From positions 62,001 to 126,000 of the forward strand of contig JAWKZV010000004.1 in NCBI GenBank assembly GCA_041395745.1: DNA of 64,000 nucleotides, in the 5' to 3' direction. Below the pieces are notes generated by a model, which had not been told where the DNA came from, made no database searches, and worked only from the letters and a program-made list of their open reading frames with translations. The first letter of the stretch is position 1; the number at the start of each line of letters is the position of its first letter. Below are positions 54,003-63,939 of the stretch, in pieces. Source of the DNA: Porticoccus sp041395745. Its GTDB lineage: Bacteria > Pseudomonadota > Gammaproteobacteria > Pseudomonadales > Porticoccaceae. Made by a program: the position numbers and the translations under genes.

Positions 54003-56089
54003 GCGCAGATTTTCTCGTTGAAATCGGTACCGAAGAGCTGCCGCCCAAAGCCCTTTTGACACTGTCGAATGCCTTTCGCGATGAAGTGCTGGCCCAACTA
54101 TCCGACCGTGAGCTTTCCTTTGGCTCGGTACAAAGCTTTGCCGCGCCCCGCCGGCTGGCCCTGCTGATCGAAGGATTGGCTGAACAGACTCCAGCACAGG
54201 AAATAGTCGCCTGGGGCCCACCCGTCAGTGTTGCTTTCGACAAGGAAGGCAAACCCACCCGTGCAGCTGAAGCCTTTGCCGATAAAAATGGCATTGATCT
54301 CGCCGACCTCGCCAATAAAGTGGCAAGTGATGGCAAGCAGGACAAATTGTGCCATCGCGCTACGCTACCCGGTGAGGCCACTGAGACACTGCTCGGCCCC
54401 GTCGTAGAGAAAGCACTGGCAGCGTTGCCGATCCCCAAGCGCATGCGCTGGGGAGCACGACGGGAAGAGTTTGTCCGCCCGGTTCACTGGGTCGTCATGC
54501 TGCTCGGCACTCGTGTCATCAACACCACCGTGCTTGGCCTGGCCACTGGCAACCAAAGTCGCGGCCATCGCTTCCATGCCCCGGCTGAAATCACTATCCA
54601 GGCACCCTCCAGTTACCGGGAACAGATGCGCAATGCCTATGTCATTGCCGATTTTGCCGAACGCCGGGAGCTGATTCGTGAAGGTGTTACCGCAGCAGCA
54701 GCGGCTGCCGGTGGCAAGGCGGTGATCGACGACAGCCTACTCGATGAGGTTTCCGCACTGAACGAGTGGCCGGTTCCACTGGTAGGACGCTTCGAAGAAC
54801 GCTTCCTCCAGGTTCCCTCGGAAGCACTGATTTCTTCCATGAAGGAACACCAGAAGTATTTCCACGCCGTCGACGCCGACGGCAAACTGCTGCCACTGTT
54901 CATCACTGTAGCCAATATCGAGAGTATCGATCCTGTCCAGGTGGTGGATGGCAACGAGAGGGTCATTCGCCCCCGTCTGAGCGATGCGGCATTCTTTTAT
55001 GAAACCGATCGCAAGACCACTCTGGAAGCCCGCCGCGAACCGCTTAAGTCCATCGTCTTCCAGGCTCAGCTCGGTACCGTTTTCGACAAGACTGAGCGGG
55101 TCGCCAAATTGGCAGCGGCTCTGGCCCCCGCCACTGGTGCCAAACCCGAGCTGGCAGCGCGCGCCGCGCATCTGAGCAAGTCTGACCTCGTCAGTGAAAT
55201 GGTTGGCGAGTTCGATGACCTGCAGGGAATCATGGGGCGCTATTACGCACTTAATGATGCTGAACACCCTGAAGTGGCCGAAGCCCTGTTTGAGCAGTAC
55301 CTGCCCCGCTTTGCCGGTGACGCCCTGGCCACAACAGCTACCGGTGCAACCCTGGCGATCGCCGATCGACTCGACACCCTCACCGGGATCTTTGGCATTG
55401 GCCAACCTCCCACTGGGTCGCGCGATCCATTTGCGTTGCGCCGGGCCAGTCTGGGCGTATTGCGTATCCTGGTAGAGAAGCAGTTTGATCTCGATTTGCG
55501 CGCGGCACTGGAGCAAGCTGTTTCTGCCCACAGCTTCCAGGAAAACAAGCTGTCGCGGGAAGAAATCGCCGAGCAAGTACTTACTTACATGCTGGACCGC
55601 TTCCGCGCCTGGTATGAAGATGAAAAAATCCCTGTGGAAGTTTTCCTCGCCGTTGCAGCACGGCAACTCAACAATCCTTTGGACATTCATCTTCGGGTTC
55701 AGGCAGTCAACGCCTTCAACCAGCTACCGGAAGCCCAAGCCCTGGCAGCAGCCAACAAACGGGTCTCCAATATTCTGTCCAAACAGACAGAAGGTATGGA
55801 GCATACAGAGATCGACAATACCCTGCTCAGCGACCCTGCTGAACAGGCCCTTGCCGAAGCACTTGCAGAACTCAGCAATCGGGTGAAACCGCTGTTGCTG
55901 GCTCGTGATTACACCGATGCCCTCAAGCAACTGGCGAATTTGCGCGCTCCGGTTGACCGCTTCTTTGATGATGTGATGGTGATGGTGGAAGATGTCGCCC
56001 TGCGCAACAACCGCCTGGCACTGTTACAACAGCTGCGTGCACTGTTCCTTGAAGTGGCCGATATTTCACTTCTGGTCCCGGCCAAGTAA
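53999..56089 (+). CDS. glyS: Glycyl-tRNA synthetase beta subunit
   Basis: 696 aa, E. coli GlyS length (689). N-terminal LVEIGTEELPPKAL, C-terminal anticodon-binding helices. Required with GlyQ. Directly abutted by gmhB. Antisense reading frames inside it are not genes. Confidence 0.96.
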   Translation: MSADFLVEIGTEELPPKALLTLSNAFRDEVLAQLSDRELSFGSVQSFAAPRRLALLIEGLAEQTPAQEIVAWGPPVSVAFDKEGKPTRAAEAFADKNGIDLADLANKVASDGKQDKLCHRATLPGEATETLLGPVVEKALAALPIPKRMRWGARREEFVRPVHWVVMLLGTRVINTTVLGLATGNQSRGHRFHAPAEITIQAPSSYREQMRNAYVIADFAERRELIREGVTAAAAAAGGKAVIDDSLLDEVSALNEWPVPLVGRFEERFLQVPSEALISSMKEHQKYFHAVDADGKLLPLFITVANIESIDPVQVVDGNERVIRPRLSDAAFFYETDRKTTLEARREPLKSIVFQAQLGTVFDKTERVAKLAAALAPATGAKPELAARAAHLSKSDLVSEMVGEFDDLQGIMGRYYALNDAEHPEVAEALFEQYLPRFAGDALATTATGATLAIADRLDTLTGIFGIGQPPTGSRDPFALRRASLGVLRILVEKQFDLDLRAALEQAVSAHSFQENKLSREEIAEQVLTYMLDRFRAWYEDEKIPVEVFLAVAARQLNNPLDIHLRVQAVNAFNQLPEAQALAAANKRVSNILSKQTEGMEHTEIDNTLLSDPAEQALAEALAELSNRVKPLLLARDYTDALKQLANLRAPVDRFFDDVMVMVEDVALRNNRLALLQQLRALFLEVADISLLVPAK

Positions 56090-56656
56090 ATGTTCCAGCT
56101 GGTGATCCTCGACAGGGATGGTGTAATCAATCAGGACTCTGATGATTACATCAAATCACTGGCTGAATGGATCCCCATTCCCGGGAGCATTGAAGCCATT
56201 GCCCGTCTATCCAAGGCGGGTTATCGGGTGGTCGTTGCCACAAATCAATCCGGCATCGGTCGAGGCCTGTTTGATCTCGATGAACTGGAGGCCATGCACG
56301 CCCGGCTAAACGAGCTGGTTCACGATCAGGGTGGCGAGCTGGATGGCATCTTTTACTGCCCGCATACCCCAGAAGATGGTTGTCACTGTCGCAAACCGGC
56401 ACCGGGGTTGCTGGATGCCATCGCTGTTGAATTCGGCCAGAGCCTCTGTGGAGTACCACTGATTGGCGACAGCCTCCGGGATTTGCAGGCCGGATTAAGC
56501 CACCACTGCAAGCTCATTCTGGTGCGGACCGGCAAGGGGGCTACCACTGAAGCCAAGCTGGCGGCACAGCTGGAAACCGAGTTACAGCAAGCCGCCGTGT
56601 TTGATGATCTGGCCCAGGCTGTCGATAGCCTGTTGGTCAATACCGGAGAACTCTGA
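56090..56656 (+). CDS. gmhB: D-glycero-beta-D-manno-heptose 1,7-bisphosphate 7-phosphatase
   Basis: 188-aa HAD phosphatase. Nucleophile Asp8 and Asp10 in LDRDGVINQD; zinc-loop Cys residues in CPHTPEDGCHCRKP; GDSLRDLQAG. Makes heptose for LPS core. Overlaps plsC by one base. Confidence 0.94.
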   Translation: MFQLVILDRDGVINQDSDDYIKSLAEWIPIPGSIEAIARLSKAGYRVVVATNQSGIGRGLFDLDELEAMHARLNELVHDQGGELDGIFYCPHTPEDGCHCRKPAPGLLDAIAVEFGQSLCGVPLIGDSLRDLQAGLSHHCKLILVRTGKGATTEAKLAAQLETELQQAAVFDDLAQAVDSLLVNTGEL

Positions 56657-57381
56657 TGAATAAACCGATCATGATTGTCCGTTCCGTTCTGTTCTATGTG
56701 CTCTACTACCTGATCGTGTTTTCCTTCGGCCTGGCTTCCACCCTGTCCGGACCATTTCTTAGCTATATGAACAGGCACCGCCTGCTCACTACTGCAGGTA
56801 TGCTAATCAACCGGGCGCTGAGCCTAACCTGCGGCATCAAGGTTCAGATCGATGGTCTGGAAAATATCCCCGATGGTCCCTGTGTCGTCCTCAGCAAGCA
56901 CCAGTCAACCTGGGAAGTTTATTTGCTGCAACGCCTGTTTATGCCTGTCAGTACCATCCTCAAGCAAGAGCTGCTAAAGATACCGTTCTTTGGCTGGGGA
57001 ATACGCCTGATGCACCCTATCGCTATCGACCGCAGCAACCCCCGCCAGGCCATGGTGCAGGTAATGCAACAGGGTAAAGAGCGCCTGGCTGAAGGCAACC
57101 GTGTGGTCATCTACCCCGAGGGAACACGCATTCCCTATGGCAAAATTGGCAAATATGGGCGCAGTGGTGCTGCCCTGGCCGTTGCCAGTGGTGTGCCTGT
57201 GGTACCCGTTTCACACAATGCCGGCTTCTGCTGGCCGGCCCATCAGCTTTTAAAGCGACCCGGCAAGATTCACGTTGTCATCGGCAAACCCATCGATACA
57301 CAAGGCGCCGACAGCCAACAGCTCACCGAAGAGCTGAAAGCCTGGATTGAGGAGCAACAGCACCGTTTATCCACCAGATAG
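56656..57381 (+). CDS. plsC: 1-acylglycerol-3-phosphate acyltransferase
   Basis: 241 aa with an N-terminal TM. HQSTWE is the HX4E variant of the acyltransferase HX4D motif; YPEGTRIPYGK is motif III. Makes phosphatidic acid, or acylates lipid A in some close relatives. Last of glyQ-glyS-gmhB-plsC, the oriC-linked cluster known from Pseudomonas. Confidence 0.93.
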   Translation: MNKPIMIVRSVLFYVLYYLIVFSFGLASTLSGPFLSYMNRHRLLTTAGMLINRALSLTCGIKVQIDGLENIPDGPCVVLSKHQSTWEVYLLQRLFMPVSTILKQELLKIPFFGWGIRLMHPIAIDRSNPRQAMVQVMQQGKERLAEGNRVVIYPEGTRIPYGKIGKYGRSGAALAVASGVPVVPVSHNAGFCWPAHQLLKRPGKIHVVIGKPIDTQGADSQQLTEELKAWIEEQQHRLSTR

Positions 57382-57473
57382 GAACGCCGGGAAGAATTGC
57401 ATCTATGGTCAGTGGCAGCGGCAACCCCATTCACCTAGACTAACCCCACTAACAACTCGCAAGGAGCGACGAC

Positions 57474-57650
57474 ATGATCTCGTCCATCGATAATGGCACT
57501 TATAACGGGCCAGAGCGCCGCAGGGATCAGCGCAGAAAGACACAAGACCGTCGCGTGGAAATCCGTTTTGAGCCGGGCAAGGATGATCGCCGCCAGGGTC
57601 GCGGTCGTCGCAAAACCGATGGTGATATCTGGAAACAGCGTGAAGAATGA
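57474..57650 (+). CDS. Small basic protein with repeated Arg-rich blocks
   Basis: 58 aa from ATG 57474, with AAGGAG 8 bases upstream and a strong terminator 17 bp downstream. The protein has spaced Asp/Arg blocks: PERRRDQRRK, QDRRVEIRFEPG, DDRRQGRGRRK. No TM, no Cys. The gene signals are good, though I cannot name a family. It could bind nucleic acid; that is only composition-based. Confidence 0.65.
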   Translation: MISSIDNGTYNGPERRRDQRRKTQDRRVEIRFEPGKDDRRQGRGRRKTDGDIWKQREE

Positions 57651-57666
57651 CTGTAAAAGAACCATG

Positions 57667-57693
57667 AAAAAACCCGGCGATGCCGGGTTTTTT
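57667..57693. terminator. Bidirectional terminator between the small gene and gyrB
   Basis: AAAAAACCCGGC and GCCGGGTTTTTT, perfect 12-bp stem with a 3-base loop, located between convergent genes. Confidence 0.9.
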
Positions 57694-57709
57694 CTTTTGT
57701 ATCAACTAG

Positions 57710-60127
57710 TTACACGTCGAGGTTGCTTACCAGTAACGCGTTTGTTTCTATGAACTCCCGCCGCGGCTCCACCTGATCACCCATCAGGGTATTGAACATC
57801 TGGTCTGCTGCGATGGCATCTTCTACGGTTACGCGTAGCATGCGCCGGGTTTCCGGGTTCATGGTGGTTTCCCACAGTTGCTCCGGGTTCATCTCTCCCA
57901 GCCCCTTGTAGCGCTGGATGTTGTAACCCCGACGGGATTCAGCCATCAGCCAGCTGATTACCTCATCAAAACTGGCGACCGGCTTGGTTTTCTCACCCCG
58001 CTGTATAAAGGCTCCTGGTTCGATCAAGCCCTGTAGCTGCTGCCCCAGAGAACGAATGGCCGCGTACTCACCAGAGGCAAAAAAGTCCTGGCTGATACGG
58101 TAGCAGGTCGGCACGCCGTGGGCTGTAATTTCTACTCCCGGCAGGAAAATATGTCGCTCCTGGTTCTCTTCAACGTATACCCGGTAGCGGAAGCCCCCTG
58201 CCACATTGTCCTGTTCCAGGCTTTCAGACAGCTGCTGGCACCAAGCCTCTAATCCTGACCGATCACTGAGCATGCTGACATCCACTGCTGGCATATAGAC
58301 CAGCTTTTGCAACACGCCTTCCGGATAGACCCGAGACATGCGCTCAATGATGCTCATTACCCGGCGATAATCGCTAACCAAGCTTTCCAGGGCGGTCCCG
58401 CCAATGCCGGGAGCTGCTTCACTGACGTGAAGACTGGCATTTTCAAGCGCTGACTGCGTCAAAAACTCTGTCAGTGCCTGGTCATCCTTCAGGTACTGCT
58501 CCTGCTTGCCCTTACTGATCTTGTAGAGCGGCGGCTGTGCAATATAGATATGGCCGCGCTCTACCAGTTCACGCATCTGGCGGAAAAAGAAGGTCAGCAA
58601 CAGCGTCCGGATGTGTGAGCCATCCACGTCCGCATCCGTCATGATGAGAATGGTGTGATAGCGAAGTTTGTCCGGATTGAACTCTTCCGCACCAATACCA
58701 CATCCCAGTGCTGTAATCAGGGTACCCACTTCGGCACTTGATAACATCTTGTCAAAACGGGCCTTTTCTACGTTGAGGATCTTGCCCTTCAGGGGAAGAA
58801 TGGCCTGGGTGCGGCGGTCTCGGCCCTGCTTAGCAGAACCACCTGCCGAATCACCCTCCACTAGGTAGAGTTCAGACAGGGCAGGATCTTTTTCCTGACA
58901 GTCGGCCAGCTTACCCGGCAATCCGGCGATATCGAGAGCGCCTTTTCTACGCGTCATTTCCCGGGCCTTGCGTGCCGCCTCCCGAGCCCGGGCGGCTTCA
59001 ACCATTTTGGTTACGACACTCTTGGCATCCTGGGGGCTCTCCAGCAGGTACTCGCTGAATTTATTGCCCATTTCCTGTTCAACCGCCGCTTTGACCTCGG
59101 AACTCACCAACTTGTCCTTGGTTTGCGAGGAGAACTTAGGATCGGGAACTTTTACGGAAATTATGGCTGTCAGTCCCTCTCGCGCATCATCGCCGGTTGT
59201 ATTCACCTTGGCGTTTTTGGTGAGACCTTCCTTTTCAATGTAGTTGTTGAGGCTGCGCGTCAGGGCTGCGCGGAATCCTGCCAGGTGTGTGCCACCATCC
59301 CGCTGGGGAATGTTATTGGTATAGCAGAAGATATTTTCCTGAAAACTGTCATTCCACTGCAGAGCCACCTCAACACCAATACCATCTTCCCGCTGGACAT
59401 CGAAATGCATTACCTGGTTGATGGTGTTTTTGTTGGTATTCAGGTATTCAACAAATGCTCGCAGTCCGCCTTCATACTGGAAAACGTCCTCTTTGCCACT
59501 GCGCTCATCTATCAGGCGGATTCGCACCCCTGAGTTGAGAAACGACAGTTCTCTCAGGCGCTTGGCGAGGATTTCGTAGTGAAACTTGATATTGCTGAAT
59601 GTGTCCGGGGATGGCACGAAGTGAACCTCTGTGCCTGTTTCCGCTGACTCACCAATGATGCGCAGCGGCTCATCTGGCACACCATGGCGATAAACCTGCT
59701 CATGGACCTTGCCGGCTCTGCGAATGGTCAATCGCAATTCCTTTGAAAGCGCATTAACTACGGAAACACCCACACCGTGTAAGCCGCCGGATACCTTATA
59801 AGTGTTGTCATCAAACTTGCCGCCGGCATGGAGCACGGTCATGATGACCTCTGCCGCCGACACACCCTCTTCATGGATTTCCGTCGGAATCCCGCGGCCA
59901 TTGTCTGCAACCGATACCGATTCATCTGGGTGAACAACGACTTTTATCTCAGAGCAATGTCCTGCCAGCGCTTCATCAATGGAGTTATCGACGATTTCAA
60001 ACACCATGTGGTGCAACCCGGTGCCATCATCGGTATCACCGATATACATACCGGGTCGTTTCCTGACGGCATCAAGTCCTTTCAGGACCTTGATACTGGA
60101 CGAGTCGTAGTTTTGATCTTCACTCAT
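57710..60127 (-). CDS. gyrB: DNA gyrase subunit B
   Basis: 805 aa from ATG 60127, E. coli length (804). GHKL ATPase with RKRPGMYIGDT and ADNGRGIPTEIHEEG; TOPRIM with EGDSAGGSAKQGRDRRTQA and DADVDG. Supplies negative supercoils with GyrA. A longer frame to 60157 is open, but homology and length support 60127. 53 bp after recF. Confidence 0.98.
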   Translation of the reverse strand: MSEDQNYDSSSIKVLKGLDAVRKRPGMYIGDTDDGTGLHHMVFEIVDNSIDEALAGHCSEIKVVVHPDESVSVADNGRGIPTEIHEEGVSAAEVIMTVLHAGGKFDDNTYKVSGGLHGVGVSVVNALSKELRLTIRRAGKVHEQVYRHGVPDEPLRIIGESAETGTEVHFVPSPDTFSNIKFHYEILAKRLRELSFLNSGVRIRLIDERSGKEDVFQYEGGLRAFVEYLNTNKNTINQVMHFDVQREDGIGVEVALQWNDSFQENIFCYTNNIPQRDGGTHLAGFRAALTRSLNNYIEKEGLTKNAKVNTTGDDAREGLTAIISVKVPDPKFSSQTKDKLVSSEVKAAVEQEMGNKFSEYLLESPQDAKSVVTKMVEAARAREAARKAREMTRRKGALDIAGLPGKLADCQEKDPALSELYLVEGDSAGGSAKQGRDRRTQAILPLKGKILNVEKARFDKMLSSAEVGTLITALGCGIGAEEFNPDKLRYHTILIMTDADVDGSHIRTLLLTFFFRQMRELVERGHIYIAQPPLYKISKGKQEQYLKDDQALTEFLTQSALENASLHVSEAAPGIGGTALESLVSDYRRVMSIIERMSRVYPEGVLQKLVYMPAVDVSMLSDRSGLEAWCQQLSESLEQDNVAGGFRYRVYVEENQERHIFLPGVEITAHGVPTCYRISQDFFASGEYAAIRSLGQQLQGLIEPGAFIQRGEKTKPVASFDEVISWLMAESRRGYNIQRYKGLGEMNPEQLWETTMNPETRRMLRVTVEDAIAADQMFNTLMGDQVEPRREFIETNALLVSNLDV

Positions 60128-60180
60128 AGCGATATCCTGTAACTGCGTAAGCCACATGCTTGCAGCTATATTTAATCTCG

Positions 60181-61287
60181 TTAGATACCAGGGTTTAGCC
60201 GCTCTTCAGCAATCTGGCCCTGTTCCACGTGGAACAGTTTCAATGTCTCAGTTTCTGGCCATAATGAGACTAGGTCTTCTTTTCTTACCCCAGTGATAAT
60301 TACCTGGCCACCAAGTTCTATCAGCAGTTTTGCCACATGTGTCCGGCGCTCCAGGTCCAGCTCTGCTACCAGATCATCGATCAGGTAAATACAGTGTCTT
60401 CCCGTGCGCGCGTGAAAAAGAAAACCCTGCGCGATGAGCATGGCTATTGCCAGGATTTTTAGCTGCCCTCTGGAGAGGACTTCAGCTGCTGGATGCTTGC
60501 CATATCGGATGCGCAAGTCTGCCCGGTGTGGTCCGTGATGAGTTGTCTTATACTGAACATCCCTTCGTCGATCCGCTTCAAGGACAACAGCCAGCGACTT
60601 TTCCTCATCCCATCCTGGATAAAGGCTGTACTCCACATCAGGCAGTGCCGCCGTCAAACGAGCCAAGACATCTTTAACTATCGGCAGCAAGTCTTCCAGA
60701 TAGCGGTTTCGCCGTTGCGTCATATCTGCTGCGCTATCTACATATTCCCTGTCCCAGGAGGCGAGAATATGCTCATCCATTCTATCATGTCGCAACAGTG
60801 AATTCCGTTGTTTCAGGGTGCGCTGGAACTTCTGGAATGACTGTTGATAGCCTTGTTCCACGTGGAACACTCCCCAGTCGATAAAACGACGGCGATAAAG
60901 GGGCGACCCTTCGAGGAGATTGAAAGCGTCCTGATTAATGAGCTGTAACGGCAGGGTTTCTGCTAGCGAGGACGCCGTGGTTACGGGTTGTCCGTTGATC
61001 TTGAAAACTCCGGAACCCTGCCTCGTCCTTGTCACGCCAATAGGGATATCGCGGCCCCCATGTGCCTGGAGACCAAAAACCGTGCACTGGCTTTCATCAT
61101 TATTGATAACGGGTGTTAGCAGACGGCTGCGAAACGAACGCCCTCGCCCCAACAGAAAAATGGCTTCAAGAAGGCTGCTCTTGCCGCTGCCATTCTTGCC
61201 ATAAAAAAGGTTGACCCCTACTGAGAGGGAAAGCTGGACTGACTTGAGGTTTCTCAAGCCATACACATCCAGCTTTGTCAGGGGCAT
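60181..61287 (-). CDS. recF: DNA replication and repair protein RecF
   Basis: 368-aa SMC-like ATPase: Walker A YGKNGSGKSS (29-38), signature LSRGQLK, Walker B YLIDDLVAELD. Loads RecA at gaps with RecOR. FHVEQ occurs twice (141-145 and 352-356); both copies are encoded by perfect parS palindromes. Confidence 0.96.
   Translation of the reverse strand: MPLTKLDVYGLRNLKSVQLSLSVGVNLFYGKNGSGKSSLLEAIFLLGRGRSFRSRLLTPVINNDESQCTVFGLQAHGGRDIPIGVTRTRQGSGVFKINGQPVTTASSLAETLPLQLINQDAFNLLEGSPLYRRRFIDWGVFHVEQGYQQSFQKFQRTLKQRNSLLRHDRMDEHILASWDREYVDSAADMTQRRNRYLEDLLPIVKDVLARLTAALPDVEYSLYPGWDEEKSLAVVLEADRRRDVQYKTTHHGPHRADLRIRYGKHPAAEVLSRGQLKILAIAMLIAQGFLFHARTGRHCIYLIDDLVAELDLERRTHVAKLLIELGGQVIITGVRKEDLVSLWPETETLKLFHVEQGQIAEERLNPGI
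60222..60237. promoter_or_regulatory. parS site (1)
   Basis: TGTTCCACGTGGAACA, a perfect 16-bp palindrome matching the bacterial parS consensus (extended to 18 bp here). ParB-binding centromere site near the 3' end of recF. Confidence 0.92.
60854..60869. promoter_or_regulatory. parS site (2)
   Basis: A second copy of the same perfect 16-bp palindrome, 632 bp from the first, inside recF. Nucleates ParB for chromosome segregation by family knowledge. Confidence 0.92.
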
Positions 61288-61327
61288 AAAGTTAGTTAGG
61301 TTAGCTACCGCTCGGAGAGAATGTCTA

Positions 61328-62434
61328 TTAAAGACGCATTGGCATGACGACGTAAACGGCGGTGGCGTCTGCCGGGTCCTGCATCAGTGCACTGCTGTTG
61401 GCGTCGGAAAGATGGAAGCTTACATCCTGTCCTTTCAGAACATTTAGAACATCGATGATGTAACCAACGTTAAACCCAACCTCAAGATCACCACCATTAT
61501 AGTTGACGACGACCTCTTCCTGCGCCTCTTCCTGTTCCGGGTTATTGGCCGTCAATGTCAGCAGGCCTTCTCCGAGTAACAACCGCACACCACGGTATTT
61601 TTCGTTGGAGAGAATAGAGGTTCGACTGAATGCCTGACGCAGTTCTTCGCGGTTTCCGGTAAGTAATTTATCTCCACCCTTGGGAAGCACCCGCTCGTAA
61701 TCCGGATAAGCACCATCCACCAATTTCGAAGTAAAGCGGAAATCAGGTGTGGTGACACGGATATGATTATTTCCCAGAACCACATCAACTACGCCCTCAC
61801 CGCCCAAGAGGCGGGAAAGCTCGAGGACAGCTTTGCGGGGTACGATAGCCTGAATAGGCGAACTCTGAACCATAGGCAGGGAAGCATCTTTCATGGCCAA
61901 CCTATGGCCGTCGGTGGATACTGCCCGCACACGGCCATCACCTACCTCGAGTAACATGCCGTTTAGATAGTAGCGAACATCCTGCTGCGCCATGGCAAAA
62001 GCAGTACTGTCCAGCAGATGCTTGAACACCAGCTGTTCAATATTAAACTCGGTATTGCCGGGACCATCATCTACACTTGGGAATTCACTTGCAGGTAGTG
62101 TCGACAGCATAAAACGACTACGGCCACTGGTCACCAACATACGACCACTGTCTTCTGCGAGCGTCAGTGTCAGCTCTGAGCCTTCTGGGAGCGAACGACA
62201 GATGTCCATCAGTTTACGGGCGGGAACAGTAATTTCTCCCTCATCAGAGAAAGTTTCCAGGGAGAGCTGGCCAATAATCTCCACTTCCAGGTCAGTGCCG
62301 GTAAGAGCGAGCCTTCCACTCTTCAAACTGATCAGCACGTTGGCAAGGATCGGTAGAGTCTGGCGGCGCTCAACAACGCCCACTACCAGCTGAAGGGGTT
62401 TCAAAAACTCTTCTCGCGATACGCTGAACTTCAT
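61328..62434 (-). CDS. dnaN: DNA polymerase III sliding clamp (beta)
   Basis: 368 aa from ATG 62434, just over the E. coli length of 366; starts MKFSVSREEFLKPLQ. Three clamp domains end in YVVMPMRL. Tethers Pol III to DNA. An open extension to 62515 is not homologous. Followed by recF after 40 bp. Confidence 0.97.
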   Translation of the reverse strand: MKFSVSREEFLKPLQLVVGVVERRQTLPILANVLISLKSGRLALTGTDLEVEIIGQLSLETFSDEGEITVPARKLMDICRSLPEGSELTLTLAEDSGRMLVTSGRSRFMLSTLPASEFPSVDDGPGNTEFNIEQLVFKHLLDSTAFAMAQQDVRYYLNGMLLEVGDGRVRAVSTDGHRLAMKDASLPMVQSSPIQAIVPRKAVLELSRLLGGEGVVDVVLGNNHIRVTTPDFRFTSKLVDGAYPDYERVLPKGGDKLLTGNREELRQAFSRTSILSNEKYRGVRLLLGEGLLTLTANNPEQEEAQEEVVVNYNGGDLEVGFNVGYIIDVLNVLKGQDVSFHLSDANSSALMQDPADATAVYVVMPMRL

Positions 62435-62523
62435 CCGCTGATCTTCCCAAAATTGAAGTAAAAAAGGCTGCTTATTATGATCGATTACTGTGCCCTTGAC
62501 AGGATAAAAATGCAAAAAAATGG

Positions 62524-63939
62524 TCAGGTCGTTAGGGTCCGCATCAACTGTTTCATGTCGTCATTGAGTTCCCGGCTGCTTTCCTGAAGCTCCTTCACTT
62601 TCCTGCAGGCATGAAGTACTGTAGTGTGGTCGCGACCGCCAAATGCCTCTCCTATTTCAGGCAAACTGTGGCTGGTCAACTCTTTCGCCAATGCCATGGC
62701 TATCTGGCGTGGCCGCGCCACAGAACGACTGCGTCGCTTTGACAACAGCTCGGAAAGCTTAACCTTATAATAATCGGAGACCACCCGCTGGATATTGTCT
62801 ATGGTGACGAGCTTGTCCTGTAATGCCAGAAGATCGCGTAGCGACTCCTTGATCAGATCTATATCGATATGTCTTCCCGTGAAGTGAGCGCTCGCTATTA
62901 CCCTCTTCAGTGCACCTTCTAGCTCACGAACATTGGAGCGCAACCGCTGAGCAATGAAAAAGGCTGATTCAGTGGGCAAGTTCACTTTGGCCTGCATCGC
63001 CTTCTTGATGAGGATCGCAACCCTGGTTTCCAGCTCTGGCGGCTCAACCGCAACCGTCAGACCCCAACCAAAACGGGACTTGAGGCGTTCCTCCAGGCCA
63101 TCAATTTCCTTGGGATACCGATCACAGGTGAGGATCATCTGCTGGCCACCCTCCAGAAGAGCATTGAAGGTGTGGAAAAACTCCTCTTGAGAACGCTCTT
63201 TGCCTGCAAAAAACTGGATGTCGTCGATCAACAGAGCATCAACAGAGCGATAAAAACGCTTGAAGTCATTAATGGCATTCAGTTGCAGGGCCTTCACCAT
63301 ATCTGCAACAAACCGCTCGGAATGGAGATAAATTATCTTCGCATTAGGCTTCTGCTTTCTGAGAGCGTTACCCACGGCATGCATCAGATGGGTTTTGCCC
63401 AAGCCTACTCCACCATAAATGAACAATGGATTGTAGGAACTACCGGGATTTTCGGCGACCTGCTTGGAAGCTGCCAGAGCCAACTGATTGGACTTGCCCT
63501 CTACAAATGAGGCAAAAGTGAATGTTTCGTTGATATTGCTCTGATGATTAAGGCCACCCTCAATACCTGAATTGCGCTTGTCTGGCACTACCTGAACACG
63601 TGTTGTGCTGGGTGCCGTCGCGCTTTCTACAATCGAAGGCAGCTCTGGAGCTACCGGGCTAATGACCTGGGTTCTCGCTGAAACGCCGGACTCTACGGTA
63701 ACGGAACAGCGTTCGCCGCTGAGTTGCTGAAAGATCTCGATGATGCGATCGAGAAACTTGTCCGAGACCCAATCCTTTACGAAACGATTTGGTGCCAGGA
63801 GGCTAATACTTTTTGGTGTGTCACCTTGATCTTCCTGACCCGCATCTAGTGTGAGCGGTCTTATCCAAGTGTTGAACTGCTGTGAAGGTAACTCTTCCTG
63901 GAGGCAGCCCAAACACTTTTCCCACAAAACCTGAGCCAA
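62524..63939 (-). CDS. dnaA: Chromosomal replication initiator DnaA
   Basis: 471 aa starting at TTG 63939, preceded by AGGGG. Domain I (1-90), AAA+ with Walker A GGVGLGKTH and Walker B LLIDDIQFF, and domain IV GGRDHTTVLHACRKV. Opens oriC. The origin itself is not seen: no DnaA boxes lie in the gap to dnaN, and only 61 bp upstream are in the window. Confidence 0.98.
   Translation of the reverse strand: MAQVLWEKCLGCLQEELPSQQFNTWIRPLTLDAGQEDQGDTPKSISLLAPNRFVKDWVSDKFLDRIIEIFQQLSGERCSVTVESGVSARTQVISPVAPELPSIVESATAPSTTRVQVVPDKRNSGIEGGLNHQSNINETFTFASFVEGKSNQLALAASKQVAENPGSSYNPLFIYGGVGLGKTHLMHAVGNALRKQKPNAKIIYLHSERFVADMVKALQLNAINDFKRFYRSVDALLIDDIQFFAGKERSQEEFFHTFNALLEGGQQMILTCDRYPKEIDGLEERLKSRFGWGLTVAVEPPELETRVAILIKKAMQAKVNLPTESAFFIAQRLRSNVRELEGALKRVIASAHFTGRHIDIDLIKESLRDLLALQDKLVTIDNIQRVVSDYYKVKLSELLSKRRSRSVARPRQIAMALAKELTSHSLPEIGEAFGGRDHTTVLHACRKVKELQESSRELNDDMKQLMRTLTT

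Noticed and set aside
54737..55690. 317-codon antisense frame inside glyS
   Set aside because: Lies fully opposite a well-recognised gene; its protein has no recognisable motif and reflects GC-biased codon use.
62435..62523. Origin of replication between dnaN and dnaA
   Set aside because: No TTATCCACA-like DnaA boxes and only 89 bp; the origin is likelier beyond the right edge.
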